Shown piece after piece: positions 25,294 to 33,612 of a stretch of 64,000 nucleotides of DNA; positions within the stretch are counted from its first letter, which is position 1, and each line of letters opens with the position of its first letter. The position numbers and the translations under genes are program-made. A model generated the notes under the pieces. That model worked only from the letters and a program-made list of their open reading frames with translations. It was not told the origin of the DNA and made no database searches. The DNA is from Edaphobacillus lindanitolerans (lineage in GTDB: Bacteria; Bacillota; Bacilli; Bacillales_A; Planococcaceae), in contig NZ_FTPL01000003.1 in the NCBI RefSeq assembly GCF_900156305.1, positions 456,001-520,000 on the forward strand, given 5' to 3'.

Positions 25294-26055
25294 TTGAATA
25301 AACGCATAGGGTTGATCATCACCCTCGTGGCGACGGCAACACTTCTTGGCGGATGTTCGAGCGTCCAGAACAAGGAAGGGACGTTCTACAGTCTGTTCGT
25401 CCGGCCGATGGAGTGGGCACTCGAGTCGCTAGGTGAAGCGTTCAACGGAAATTATGGGCTCGCCATCATCGTCATCACGGTCATCATCCGCCTGATTCTC
25501 ATGCCGCTCATGCTGAAGAACTACAAAAGCCAGCAGGCCATGAAGGTCAAGATGGACGCACTCAAGCCGGAGATGGACGAGATCCAGAAGAAGATCAAAG
25601 AAACAAAAGACAAAGACGAGCAGCTCAAGCTTCAGCAGGAAATGATGGGCCTCTATCAGAAACACGGGGTCAACCCGCTGAACATGGGATGTCTGCCGGT
25701 CCTGATCCAGATGCCGATCATCATGGGCCTCTATTTCTCCATCCTGTATTCCGGAGATGTCAAAGCCCATCAGTTCCTCTGGTTCAATCTCGGTTCGCCC
25801 GACATGATCATGGCGTTTGTTGCCGGTGCGGTTTATCTTTTCCAGGCGCGCGTATCACTCTGGACGATGCCGGAACAGCAGCAGAAGCAGATGAAGATGT
25901 TCATTTACATGTCCCCGATCATGATCACGTTCATCTCCTTCACGGCGATGTCGGCGCTGCCTCTCTACTGGGCGGTCAGCGGGGCGCTTCTCATCATCCA
26001 GACCTATATCGGTCGGAAGTTCTACTACCAGCACCCGGAAAAAGCAGTGGAATGA
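25294..26055 (+). CDS. yidC: Membrane protein insertase YidC/OxaA
   Basis: 253 residues. Lipoprotein signal peptide with lipobox LLGGC, then the five-helix insertase core: NYGLAIIVITVIIRLILMP, a charged hairpin (KIKETKDKDEQLKLQQEMM), HGVNPLNMGCLPVLIQMPI and SALPLYWAVSGALLIIQ. The Arg in the first core helix (VIIRLIL), needed for substrate insertion in Gram-positive YidC, is present. TTG 25294 is chosen because GTAGGTG is 6 nt upstream; GTG 25285 is the alternative. Not in the rnpA-spoIIIJ location, so it is probably the second, YidC2-type copy; this is an inference. Confidence 0.9.
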   Translation: MNKRIGLIITLVATATLLGGCSSVQNKEGTFYSLFVRPMEWALESLGEAFNGNYGLAIIVITVIIRLILMPLMLKNYKSQQAMKVKMDALKPEMDEIQKKIKETKDKDEQLKLQQEMMGLYQKHGVNPLNMGCLPVLIQMPIIMGLYFSILYSGDVKAHQFLWFNLGSPDMIMAFVAGAVYLFQARVSLWTMPEQQQKQMKMFIYMSPIMITFISFTAMSALPLYWAVSGALLIIQTYIGRKFYYQHPEKAVE

Positions 26056-26096
26056 GCGGATTCTCCGCCGGTTTTGCGGCGGTTTAATCGGATATT

Positions 26097-26139
26097 GGCA
26101 AACGGAAGTGACCCGGGTCCTGCCGTTTGCCTCTTTTTT
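26097..26139 (+). terminator. Terminator of yidC
   Basis: GGCAAACGG / CCGTTTGCC stem followed by TCTTTTTT. Confidence 0.8.
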
Positions 26140-26170
26140 ATAGACAATCGTTTCGGGGAGGGGGAGCCAG

Positions 26171-26425
26171 ATGTCCAAAGGGAAAAGGTGGGTGATCGGC
26201 GGCCTGATCGCTGTGGTCAGCCTCTTCACGATCATTTTCATCATCCGGCAGGCTATGTACGGAGCCGCCTTGTCGCTTTCACTTCTGTTCGTGCTCACAA
26301 ATACCGCCCGCGCCTCGGGATTCCGGGAGCGGGGAATGTTCCGTGAAGCCAAATGGATGAGCATGCTGGCCGGTTTCTTCGGCCTGATGTTTGTCGTCCT
26401 GCTCGTGATGATGCTGTTCTTCTAG
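26171..26425 (+). CDS. Small hypothetical membrane protein
   Basis: 84 residues with three hydrophobic segments (about 7-24, 28-45, 65-84) and a basic amphipathic loop ARASGFRERGMFREAKW. GGGGAGGGGGA precedes the ATG. The gene lies between two terminators and so is its own unit. No family recognised. Confidence 0.65.
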   Translation: MSKGKRWVIGGLIAVVSLFTIIFIIRQAMYGAALSLSLLFVLTNTARASGFRERGMFREAKWMSMLAGFFGLMFVVLLVMMLFF

Positions 26426-26431
26426 GATACA

Positions 26432-26471
26432 AAAAGGCAAGAACTGCGGAGGATCCGTGTTCTTGCCTTTT
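26432..26471. terminator. Hairpin terminator
   Basis: AAAAGGCAAGAAC / GTTCTTGCCTTTT stem with a 14-nt loop between convergent genes. Confidence 0.8.
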
Positions 26472-26545
26472 CCTATGGAAGCAGTTTGGGTACGCGCCTT
26501 TCCGGCCGGTGCGAAACCAACCGCCCTCCCGTCCGTCCTTTTTGA

Positions 26546-27697
26546 TCAATAGGAGAAACGCCGGCGGGTCAGGAGCACGATCACTGCGGCCGGGACCGTG
26601 CAGATCGTCATGCCGAGGAATGCCAGTCCGGGAGACAGTTCATACAGCGAGCCGCCGAGCAGGGTGAGGAACGCGCTGCTGAGGCTCATGCCGAGTGCGG
26701 CGTACAGTCCCTGGGCCGGTGCGATCAGACCCCGCGGCAGTTTTCCGGATATGTATCGGATGAATGCGTAGTGGGCAATCCCGAATGACACGGCGTGGAG
26801 CACCTGGGTGAGCGTGAACATCCAGACCGTCGGCACGAGGAAGATGAGCAGCCAGCGGACGGTGGAACCGATGGCCGCAATCAGGAACATGGTGGATGCC
26901 TTCATGGAGCCGAACAGTTTATCTGCCTTTGCAAAGAAGGCGATTTCCACGATGACGGCCACGTTCAGGATCAGGCCGATCGCAAAGCTGGCCACCCCGA
27001 GGTCATCGAGATAAATGAATCCGTAGTTGTAGTAGGAGGCGTGGGCGCCTTGGAGCAGGATGGTGATGCCGAGCACGGTCAGAAAGGCCGGCATGCCGAA
27101 AAGCTGCCTGAACGCGCTGCCCCGCCCGCTTTTGCCCGTAGCGGCTGTGCGCTCGCTCAGCACGGCGGGCGGGCCGGCGAGCTGAGCGGCATAGAAGACG
27201 GCCAGTCCGGCGAACATCGTCCAGAGGATGGCCGCGTTGCCGAAGACGGCATTGAGGCCGCCGATGACGAGCAGGGCGATCGTATAGCCGAGGGAGCCGA
27301 AGGCCCGGCTCCGCCCATAATCGATCCGCTCGGACTGGATCAGCACGGAGGCGCCGGATTCCATCGCGGGCAGCAGGTTCGGATAAACGGTGTTGAAGGC
27401 AAGCGTCACTGCGAGCAACATGGCAAACGAATGGGCGGGAATGTAAAAGAGCCCGATGACGAGGGACAGGATGATCGAGATCCTCATCAGCTTGGTGAGC
27501 GGATACCGCTGTGCGGCGGCGGGGAAGAAGAACAGCGTGGACAGGGCCCGGGCAATCATGCCTGTACCCATCACGACACTGGCTTCAAACACGCTCAGTC
27601 CCTTGACCGTCGTGAGCCAGCCGGTCCAATACGGCAGGAAGATGCCCCAGGTGAAAAAGTAAGCAAAGAAATTCAATGACAGCCATCGTGCATTCAT
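26546..27697 (-). CDS. MFS transporter (HcaT/YwbF-like)
   Basis: 383 residues, about 12 membrane helices. The N-terminus (MNARWLSLNFFAYFFTWGIF.. region) and IDYGRSRAFGSLGYTIA match the HcaT/YwbF branch of the major facilitator superfamily (phenylpropionate or nucleoside-permease-like). The substrate is not predictable. ATG 27697 has AAGGA 8 nt upstream; the ATG at 27706 lies directly on the ribosome site. Single gene, convergent with the small membrane protein. Confidence 0.8.
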   Translation of the reverse strand: MNARWLSLNFFAYFFTWGIFLPYWTGWLTTVKGLSVFEASVVMGTGMIARALSTLFFFPAAAQRYPLTKLMRISIILSLVIGLFYIPAHSFAMLLAVTLAFNTVYPNLLPAMESGASVLIQSERIDYGRSRAFGSLGYTIALLVIGGLNAVFGNAAILWTMFAGLAVFYAAQLAGPPAVLSERTAATGKSGRGSAFRQLFGMPAFLTVLGITILLQGAHASYYNYGFIYLDDLGVASFAIGLILNVAVIVEIAFFAKADKLFGSMKASTMFLIAAIGSTVRWLLIFLVPTVWMFTLTQVLHAVSFGIAHYAFIRYISGKLPRGLIAPAQGLYAALGMSLSSAFLTLLGGSLYELSPGLAFLGMTICTVPAAVIVLLTRRRFSY

Positions 27698-27828
27698 CGG
27701 GTCCATCCTTCCGCATTCAAAAAATCTCATATGGAAATAGAATAGCATATGAATCAGGAGTCCGGAACAAGTCCCGGATGTGGTACGATAAAGAAATGGA
27801 AATTAAGGAAAGAAGGTAGCCCCTTACG

Positions 27829-28734
27829 ATGCGCAGAGTGGATTATCTAAACAAGAAAAAACGGAAAAATAAAGGCTGGATCGTGGCTTCGGCGATTGCC
27901 GTCCTCGTACTCGGAGGAGGAGCGGCATGGACAGGGGCGCACGACTGGGATCTGAAGGAGAGTGCCGTGTCACTGAAGGGCGTTCTTGGAGGAGGGACGG
28001 AGAAATCTCCTGCGGACCAAAGTCCTGTTCCGCCCCAATCGGCAGAGGAGGATCAGGCCCCGGCATCCGGCGGCGGAGAACAGCCCGTCCCGGAAGAGAA
28101 GGATGACGCGTCCGATGCGCTTGCCGGTATCGGTGAATATGACGACGATCGGCCGCTCCCGTCCGAGCCGACCTATATAGACGGCGTTTTGCTCGCCAAC
28201 AAGAAATATCCGCTGCCTGCGGACTTCGCCCCCGGGGAAGACCCGGAGGCCAGGGCCGCTTTTGATGAAATGGCCGCCGCTGCGAAGCTGGACGGGTTTG
28301 AGCTTGCCCCGTTCAGCACGTTCCGCACATTCGAACGCCAGAAAGAACTGTACGATCAGTATGTCGCCCGTGACGGAGTGGAGGCTGCCGACAGGTACAG
28401 TGCGCGGCCGGGTTACTCCGAGCACCAGACGGGGCTGACGTTCGACATCGGGGAAGCCAATCAGGAACAGCACTGGGCGCGGAATTCATTCGGTGATACG
28501 GAGGCAGGGAAATGGCTGTTCGCCAACGCCCACCGGTTCGGCTTCATCCTCCGGTACCCGGAGGGCAAGGAAGACATTACCGGCTATATGCATGAGTCCT
28601 GGCATTACCGCTATGTGGGCAAAGAACTCGCCGCCAAGATCCACTCCGAAAACCTGACGCTCGAAGAATACCTGCTCGGCGGCCAGAAACAGAAACAGCG
28701 GCACGAGCCCGAACCGGCGGATCCGGCTAAATGA
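27829..28734 (+). CDS. D-alanyl-D-alanine carboxypeptidase, VanY family
   Basis: 301 residues. An N-terminal signal anchor (about 16-35), a disordered Pro/Glu/Ser linker (about 55-110), and a C-terminal peptidase M15B domain. Zinc ligands and active-site motif: RPGYSEHQTGLTFDIGE (S-x-H-x2-G-x2-x-D) and MHESWHYRYVG (E-x-x-H). Trims D-Ala from wall stem peptides outside the membrane. Next to a cardiolipin synthase and not near any vancomycin-resistance ligase, so housekeeping wall turnover is likelier than resistance. Confidence 0.9.
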   Translation: MRRVDYLNKKKRKNKGWIVASAIAVLVLGGGAAWTGAHDWDLKESAVSLKGVLGGGTEKSPADQSPVPPQSAEEDQAPASGGGEQPVPEEKDDASDALAGIGEYDDDRPLPSEPTYIDGVLLANKKYPLPADFAPGEDPEARAAFDEMAAAAKLDGFELAPFSTFRTFERQKELYDQYVARDGVEAADRYSARPGYSEHQTGLTFDIGEANQEQHWARNSFGDTEAGKWLFANAHRFGFILRYPEGKEDITGYMHESWHYRYVGKELAAKIHSENLTLEEYLLGGQKQKQRHEPEPADPAK

Positions 28735-28746
28735 ATACAAACAGAC

Positions 28747-28776
28747 GAATGCCCGGAAGGTACGCCTTCCGGGCAT
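28747..28776 (+). terminator. Terminator of the VanY-family gene
   Basis: 13-bp stem AATGCCCGGAAGG / CCTTCCGGGCATT, 4-nt loop. Confidence 0.75.
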
Positions 28777-28781
28777 TTACT

Positions 28782-30233
28782 TTACAGTATGGGCGACACG
28801 AGCCGGGACAGTGATTCCTTCACCTTGATCGCCGTTGATCTGGAGCGGTACACCTCGGTCGTGAGTTCCGTGCAGAGGCGCATATCCTGCTCGAACAGCT
28901 CGGCGAGCTCGTGGGATTCTTCGCGGTCATAGATGAATGCGTTCACTTCAAAGTTCAGCTTGAAACTGCGGACATCGATGTTCGCCGTCCCGACAGTCGA
29001 CAATTCATCGTCTACGACGATCATTTTCGCATGGATGAAGCCGTTCTCGTAAATGTAGACCTTCGCTCCGGCACGCAGGAGCGAGCCCACGTTGGAATAG
29101 GTCGCCCAGTAGACGAACATATGATCGGGCTTGTTCGGGATCATGATCCGGACGTCGATGCCCGAAAGGCAGGCAATTCGCAGTGAATCGAGGAAACTCG
29201 CATCCGGGATGAAATAAGGCGTCTGAATATAGATGTATTTCTTCGCAAGGTTAATCATTTTCAGATAGCCGTCCTTGATCTGTTCCCAGTCCGCGTCCGG
29301 CCCGCTTGAGACGATCTGGATGCCGACATTCCCTTTTCTCGGGATGGCCGGGAAATAGCGGTCCGAGTACTCAATGTCATGGGAAGCCGATGCCTGGTTC
29401 CAGTCGAGGATGAACCGGGTCTGAAGGGGATGGAGCGCACTGCCTTCGATCCTCAGATGCGTATCCCGCCAATAACCGAATTTCTTTTTCAGGCCGAGGT
29501 ATTCATCCCCGACATTGAATCCTCCGATATAGCCGATCCGTCCGTCGACGATCGAGATTTTACGGTGGTTCCGATAGTTCATCCGGGGATTGATGAGGGG
29601 GAGGAGAGCGGGGAAGAACGCCTCCACTTCGCCGCCTGCCTGGATGAGTTCGCGGAAATGTCGTTTCCGGAGCCCCCGTGATCCCATGTCGTCATACAGG
29701 ACACGGACCTTCACTCCCTGTTTTGCCTTCTTCACCAGGACGTCGAGGATCCGCCGGCCGAGGTCGTCCATCCGGTAGATATAGTACTGGATATGGATAT
29801 GATCCTTTGCCTGCTCCATGTCGGCGAGCAGTGCTTCGAACTTCGCCGCCCCGTCGTTGAATATCTCCACGTCATTGTCCTGGGTGAGAAGCGCATGGTT
29901 GTTGCGCAGATGCAGATAGATCATATCCCGGTAATGGGCCGTATCATCCAGGTTGAATTCGAACGTCCCGTCTTCGATCGCCTCGGTCTGGTAATCAACG
30001 AGCTTCTCAATCCCGATCCGGTTGCGTCCTTCCCAGCGGAACATATGCCGTTTCCGGAGCTGCCGCCCGAACAGGAGGTAGATGAAAAAGCCGAAGACGG
30101 GGATGAAGAAGAGCACCATCAGCCAGGCCCATGTCGAAGTCGCATCCCGACGCTCGAGGAAAATGAGCGCAATGGCGAGGAAGATGTTCAAGATGAAAAT
30201 CGTAGCCGTCACGATTGTAATTGCTTGTGTCAT
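28782..30233 (-). CDS. cls: Cardiolipin synthase
   Basis: 483 residues. Two N-terminal membrane helices, a phospholipase-D nuclease N-terminal-like domain (LLFGRQLRKRHM) and two HKD motifs: NHRKISIVDGRIGYIGGFN near residue 222 and HAKMIVVDDELSTVGTANID near residue 400. Joins two phosphatidylglycerols to cardiolipin plus glycerol at the membrane. ATG 30233 has GGGAGGG 9 nt upstream. Which paralogue it is (ClsA or YwiE-like) cannot be decided. Confidence 0.93.
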   Translation of the reverse strand: MTQAITIVTATIFILNIFLAIALIFLERRDATSTWAWLMVLFFIPVFGFFIYLLFGRQLRKRHMFRWEGRNRIGIEKLVDYQTEAIEDGTFEFNLDDTAHYRDMIYLHLRNNHALLTQDNDVEIFNDGAAKFEALLADMEQAKDHIHIQYYIYRMDDLGRRILDVLVKKAKQGVKVRVLYDDMGSRGLRKRHFRELIQAGGEVEAFFPALLPLINPRMNYRNHRKISIVDGRIGYIGGFNVGDEYLGLKKKFGYWRDTHLRIEGSALHPLQTRFILDWNQASASHDIEYSDRYFPAIPRKGNVGIQIVSSGPDADWEQIKDGYLKMINLAKKYIYIQTPYFIPDASFLDSLRIACLSGIDVRIMIPNKPDHMFVYWATYSNVGSLLRAGAKVYIYENGFIHAKMIVVDDELSTVGTANIDVRSFKLNFEVNAFIYDREESHELAELFEQDMRLCTELTTEVYRSRSTAIKVKESLSRLVSPIL

Positions 30234-30332
30234 GGCCGGGAACCCTCCCTTACCGCTTATTTCTATAACCCATAGTATACCGAAGGGCCGAGAAAAAGAC
30301 GAACCGGAACGCAATAACTCGATTAAACCTAC

Positions 30333-30361
30333 TTGACTTATAGGCAATAAAAACATAGAAT
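30333..30361 (+). promoter_or_regulatory. Sigma-A promoter of tcyP
   Basis: TTGACT (30333-30338), 17-bp spacer, TAGAAT (30356-30361); about 75 bp of leader follow. The AT-rich surroundings may bind a cysteine-metabolism repressor (CymR in B. subtilis), but no clear box was identified. Confidence 0.7.
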
Positions 30362-30438
30362 GCATCTTATGCCGGAAAGACATCGGATTTTATCTTAAAT
30401 GGACAGCCGGCCGATAAAATATGATGGGAGAATGAACT

Positions 30439-31830
30439 ATGAATATATGGTGGGTCATCCTCAATGTGGCGATCTTGGCTGCACTTGTCGGCGTCCTCTT
30501 TTATATGGACCGGAAGCACGTCTCTTTCTCGAAGCGCGTTTTCACCGGGCTCGGGCTCGGCGTGGCGTTCGGCGTTGTGCTGCATCTCGTATACGGTGCG
30601 GAGTCCGAGACACTCGCCCGCTCGGTGGACTGGTTTAACATTGTCGGAACCGGATATGTCCGGTTCCTCCAGATGATCGTCATGCCGCTCGTCTTCATCT
30701 CGATCCTGGCTGCATTTACGAAAGTGTCGACCGGGAAAAACTTCGGCAAGACGGCGGCACTCGTGCTCGGCATGCTGATCGGCACGACCGCGATTGCCGC
30801 AGCGATCGGCATCATCTCGGCAACAGGCTTCGGCCTGGATGCCTCGGATATCGTCCAGGGCTCCGCAGAATCGGAACGGGGACTGTCCATTGAACAGCAG
30901 TCGGCCGATGTGGCTGACCGGACGCTGCCTCAGCAGATCACGGAACTGATTCCTTCCAACCCGTTTCTCGACCTGACCGGCGCACGGCCGACGTCGACAA
31001 TCGGCGTCGTCATCTTCGCGGCCTTCCTCGGCGTGGCTTACATGGGGATCGCGCGCAAGGAGCCGGAAATGGCGGCAACTGTGAAAAAAGGCATTGATGC
31101 CATCTATACCCTCATCATGAGGGTCGTGAAGCTCATCCTCCGCCTGACGCCGTACGGCATCCTGGCGATCATGTCGCGGACCGTGGCCACATCCGATTTC
31201 GGTGCCATCGTGAACCTCGGAAAGTTCGTCCTGGCTTCATACGCGGCGCTGATCGTCATGTTCCTCGTTCATCTGGCGATTGTTGCGATGAATGGCCTCA
31301 ATCCGGTCACCTACGTGAAGAAAACGGCTGAAACCCTGCTGTTCGCCTTTACTTCCCGTTCAAGTGCCGGCGCGCTTCCGCTGAATATCAAGACACAGAC
31401 CGATCGGCTCGGAATTCCGGATGCAACGGCGAACTTCGCGGGTTCGTTCGGACTGTCCATCGGGCAGAACGGCTGCGCGGGCGTTTATCCGGCGATGCTC
31501 GCCGTCATGATCGCTCCGTCCGTCGGCATCAATCCGCTTGATCCCGGGTTCATCGCCACGCTCATCCTCATCACGGCGATCAGCTCGTTCGGCGTGGCAG
31601 GCGTCGGTGGCGGTGCCACCTTCGCGGCCATTCTCGTTCTGTCCGCGATGAACCTGCCGGTCGCACTTGCCGGCGTGCTCATCTCCGTCGAACCGCTCAT
31701 CGACATGGGCCGCACGGCGCTCAATGTCAGCGGCTCGATGACCGCAAGCGTCACTGCAGCAAGCGTCAACAAAGAGCTCGACCGGGATGTCTTCAACGGC
31801 TCGGTCGATGCACAGCCGATCGACGCGTAA
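30439..31830 (+). CDS. tcyP: L-cystine sodium symporter TcyP
   Basis: 463 residues, the same length as B. subtilis TcyP and closely alike throughout: FNIVGTGYVRFLQMIVMPLV, NPFLDLTGARPTSTIGVVIFAA, FAFTSRSSAGALPLNI, SIGQNGCAGVYPAMLA and ISVEPLIDMGRTALNVSGS (each a family landmark). Eight-helix dicarboxylate/amino-acid:cation symporter fold with two re-entrant hairpins (serine-rich SRSSAGA and GVAGVGGGA). GGGAGA precedes the ATG. Confidence 0.92.
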   Translation: MNIWWVILNVAILAALVGVLFYMDRKHVSFSKRVFTGLGLGVAFGVVLHLVYGAESETLARSVDWFNIVGTGYVRFLQMIVMPLVFISILAAFTKVSTGKNFGKTAALVLGMLIGTTAIAAAIGIISATGFGLDASDIVQGSAESERGLSIEQQSADVADRTLPQQITELIPSNPFLDLTGARPTSTIGVVIFAAFLGVAYMGIARKEPEMAATVKKGIDAIYTLIMRVVKLILRLTPYGILAIMSRTVATSDFGAIVNLGKFVLASYAALIVMFLVHLAIVAMNGLNPVTYVKKTAETLLFAFTSRSSAGALPLNIKTQTDRLGIPDATANFAGSFGLSIGQNGCAGVYPAMLAVMIAPSVGINPLDPGFIATLILITAISSFGVAGVGGGATFAAILVLSAMNLPVALAGVLISVEPLIDMGRTALNVSGSMTASVTAASVNKELDRDVFNGSVDAQPIDA

Positions 31831-31898
31831 GACGGCAACACTTCCCGGCAGTGAGGCGACTCAGGCAAATCGAATTGCAACACACTTACCAGAAAATT

Positions 31899-31947
31899 AA
31901 AGACCGCCCGGCAAACCGTTAGAAACGGACTTGCCGGGCGGTCTTTT
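31899..31947. terminator. Bidirectional terminator
   Basis: 16-bp stem (31899-31914 with 31931-31946) ending in TCTTTT, between tcyP and the convergent XRE-TPR gene. Confidence 0.85.
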
Positions 31948-31950
31948 GAT

Positions 31951-33204
31951 TCAGTTCCGGATCAGCCGGTCATGCACTGCTTTGACATGCTCTTTGTACG
32001 GCGTGTCGATGAGCGGTCCGATCTGCTCATATGCATGACGGATGACTTCTTCCGCCTCGCCGGTTTGACCGGTCCCGGCAAGAGAATCGGCGAGGAAGGC
32101 CTCTCCTTCAAGGAAGATGGACAGGTCGATCGGGTGGTGGATATACTCGGTCGGCACCTGGACATTGCGCAGCTTTTCAACTGCTTCTTCATGCCGGCCG
32201 AGGCCGGAAAGCGCCTTTCCGGTTTCCATGTTCATGTACGGGGAGTGGAGCAGACGGTCGAGGTCCTGGCCGTTCTCCTTCAATTCGTTTTCCACATCCC
32301 GAACCTGCTGCAATGCTTCCGCGTATTGATGTTCATAGGAGGTCAGCTCGTGGATGTCCAGGAACCGGAGGAAGCCAGTGGTTTCATCGTCCTCTGCAAA
32401 TTCGCCGTATTGGCGGAGTTTGAGCCGGAAACGGGTGTAATCCTCTTTGTTCCCGGTCATCAGGGCATGGACGGCGGCAAGCCGGTACCAGTCGCTCATC
32501 CGGTAGTACATCCCTTTTTCTTTCGAGAAGGCGAGCGCCTCCTCCATGACCCGCAAGGCCTCTTCGTTCTGCCCGACTGCGTAGTGGAGAGTGGCTTCGA
32601 AGTAATCGAAGTCAAGCTTCGTCACGGGTTCGATGAAGGTGGCGCGGTTTTCGATTGTGTTCCGTTCCCTGAGAAGGACGGCAAGTGAATCGGCATACCG
32701 GTGCCGGGAGTACAGCGCCTGAGCCCGGGCCAGTCCGATGGCGGCCCGGCGCGCGGTGATGTTGAGTCTGTCATAGATATCCGCCGCCCGCTCAAGGGCG
32801 GATTCCCAGCCATCCCTGTCCAGGTATCGCAGGGCGTATGCATACAGCTCGAGGATCCGGGCCGACTCATAACCGGTCCCGAGCCGCTCAACGTAGGGCG
32901 CGATCAGATCCACGGTCTGCTGCTGCGTTACTGCCTTCGCCTCGTCAAAAATCTTCACCTTGGCAAGGTCCTCTGTTTTCTCCAACAGGTCACGCAGTTC
33001 CTGGACACTCACTTCCTCCAGCAATTCCGAAGGGGAGACGCCCAGCCGCTCCGCTATATACGAAAGGCTTTCCATCGAAGGCTTGGCTTTGTTGTTTTCA
33101 ATCAGGGACAGCATGCCTTTCGACATCCGGTCACCTGCCAGGTTGTCCAATGTCAGTTTCTGATCTTTCCGGATCGAACGGATCCGTTCACCGAGTGTCG
33201 GCAA
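31951..33204 (-). CDS. XRE-family regulator with TPR domain (RRNPP-like)
   Basis: 417 residues. N-terminal Cro/C1 helix-turn-helix (LGERIRSIRKDQKLTLDNLA, then GMLSLIENNKAKPSMESL), followed by about 330 residues of tetratricopeptide-like helical pairs (ARAQALYSRHRYADSLAVLL, LHYAVGQNEEALRVMEEAL, ALSGLGRHEEAVEKL). This is the layout of PlcR/NprR/Rgg-type regulators, which bind peptides. Start: TTG 33204, giving MPTLGERIRSIRK, with AAGGA 10 nt upstream. The adjacent 17-bp palindromes (33222-33238 and others) suggest that it controls itself and the divergent small gene and MFS gene; this is inference. Confidence 0.85.
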   Translation of the reverse strand: MPTLGERIRSIRKDQKLTLDNLAGDRMSKGMLSLIENNKAKPSMESLSYIAERLGVSPSELLEEVSVQELRDLLEKTEDLAKVKIFDEAKAVTQQQTVDLIAPYVERLGTGYESARILELYAYALRYLDRDGWESALERAADIYDRLNITARRAAIGLARAQALYSRHRYADSLAVLLRERNTIENRATFIEPVTKLDFDYFEATLHYAVGQNEEALRVMEEALAFSKEKGMYYRMSDWYRLAAVHALMTGNKEDYTRFRLKLRQYGEFAEDDETTGFLRFLDIHELTSYEHQYAEALQQVRDVENELKENGQDLDRLLHSPYMNMETGKALSGLGRHEEAVEKLRNVQVPTEYIHHPIDLSIFLEGEAFLADSLAGTGQTGEAEEVIRHAYEQIGPLIDTPYKEHVKAVHDRLIRN

Positions 33205-33221
33205 TCCAATCACATCCTTCT

Positions 33222-33238
33222 GTTTAATTATATTGAAC
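33222..33238. promoter_or_regulatory. 17-bp operator-like palindrome, copy 1
   Basis: GTTTAATTATATTGAAC. It ends 6 bp before the -35 box at 33245 and lies 17 bp upstream of the divergent regulator's start. Confidence 0.75.
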
Positions 33239-33244
33239 TTTTGC

Positions 33245-33273
33245 TTGCCTGTGAAGTGGGAACGTGTTATCCT
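33245..33273 (+). promoter_or_regulatory. Promoter A, before the 64-residue gene
   Basis: TTGCCT (33245-33250), 17-bp spacer, TATCCT (33268-33273). Flanked by palindrome copies 1 and 2; laid out exactly like promoter B 304 bp downstream. Confidence 0.6.
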
Positions 33274-33275
33274 TG

Positions 33276-33292
33276 GTTTAATTAAATTAAAC
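33276..33292. promoter_or_regulatory. 17-bp operator-like palindrome, copy 2
   Basis: GTTTAATTAAATTAAAC, a perfect inverted repeat with a 3-bp centre, just after the -10 box, where a bound repressor would block transcription. Confidence 0.8.
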
Positions 33293-33307
33293 AATGGAGT
33301 GATCAAG

Positions 33308-33502
33308 ATGATCAATGCACAGCGGCTGTACCAGGCGACCTTGGATTTGTGGACGCAGACAGCAGAAAAACTGTCCGCGCGGTTCCTGCCCATACGCCCG
33401 TCAGAAGAGCCGGAAAGGCATGCCTTGAAGAAAATTCCCGCTCATCGCAATCTGGATGACCGTCTGGATGCCGAATCCATGAGAACACGACGCTGGCTGT
33501 GA
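33308..33502 (+). CDS. 64-residue hypothetical protein between paired operators
   Basis: Begins MINAQRLYQATLDLWTQTAE and ends SMRTRRWL. GGAGTG lies 7 nt before the ATG, and it has its own promoter flanked by two palindromes. Hydrophilic and basic, with no signal peptide or membrane segment, so it does not look like a secreted pheromone precursor. No family recognised. It is followed by the second promoter-operator copy and the MFS gene. It could be a cofactor of the XRE-TPR regulator or a small stress protein; there is no direct evidence. Confidence 0.55.
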   Translation: MINAQRLYQATLDLWTQTAEKLSARFLPIRPSEEPERHALKKIPAHRNLDDRLDAESMRTRRWL

Positions 33503-33525
33503 CCGCTATTTTTTTTGGAATATGT

Positions 33526-33542
33526 GTTTAATAAAATTAAAC
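33526..33542. promoter_or_regulatory. 17-bp operator-like palindrome, copy 3
   Basis: GTTTAATAAAATTAAAC, ends 6 bp before the -35 of promoter B. Confidence 0.8.
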
Positions 33543-33548
33543 TTACGG

Positions 33549-33577
33549 TTGAATTGAGCGGTGGCAGATGGTATCGT
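33549..33577 (+). promoter_or_regulatory. Promoter B, before the MFS exporter
   Basis: TTGAAT (33549-33554), 17-bp spacer, TATCGT (33572-33577), between palindrome copies 3 and 4. Confidence 0.6.
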
Positions 33578-33579
33578 TG

Positions 33580-33596
33580 GTTCAATCGCATTAAAC
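33580..33596. promoter_or_regulatory. 17-bp operator-like palindrome, copy 4
   Basis: GTTCAATCGCATTAAAC, one mismatch in the arms; directly followed by the AAGGAGTG ribosome site of the MFS gene. Confidence 0.75.
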
Positions 33597-33612
33597 AAGG
33601 AGTGTGGAAGGG

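Noticed and set aside
33308..33502. 64-residue gene as a secreted signalling-peptide precursor for the RRNPP-like regulator
   Set aside because: No hydrophobic signal segment; the N-terminus is polar.
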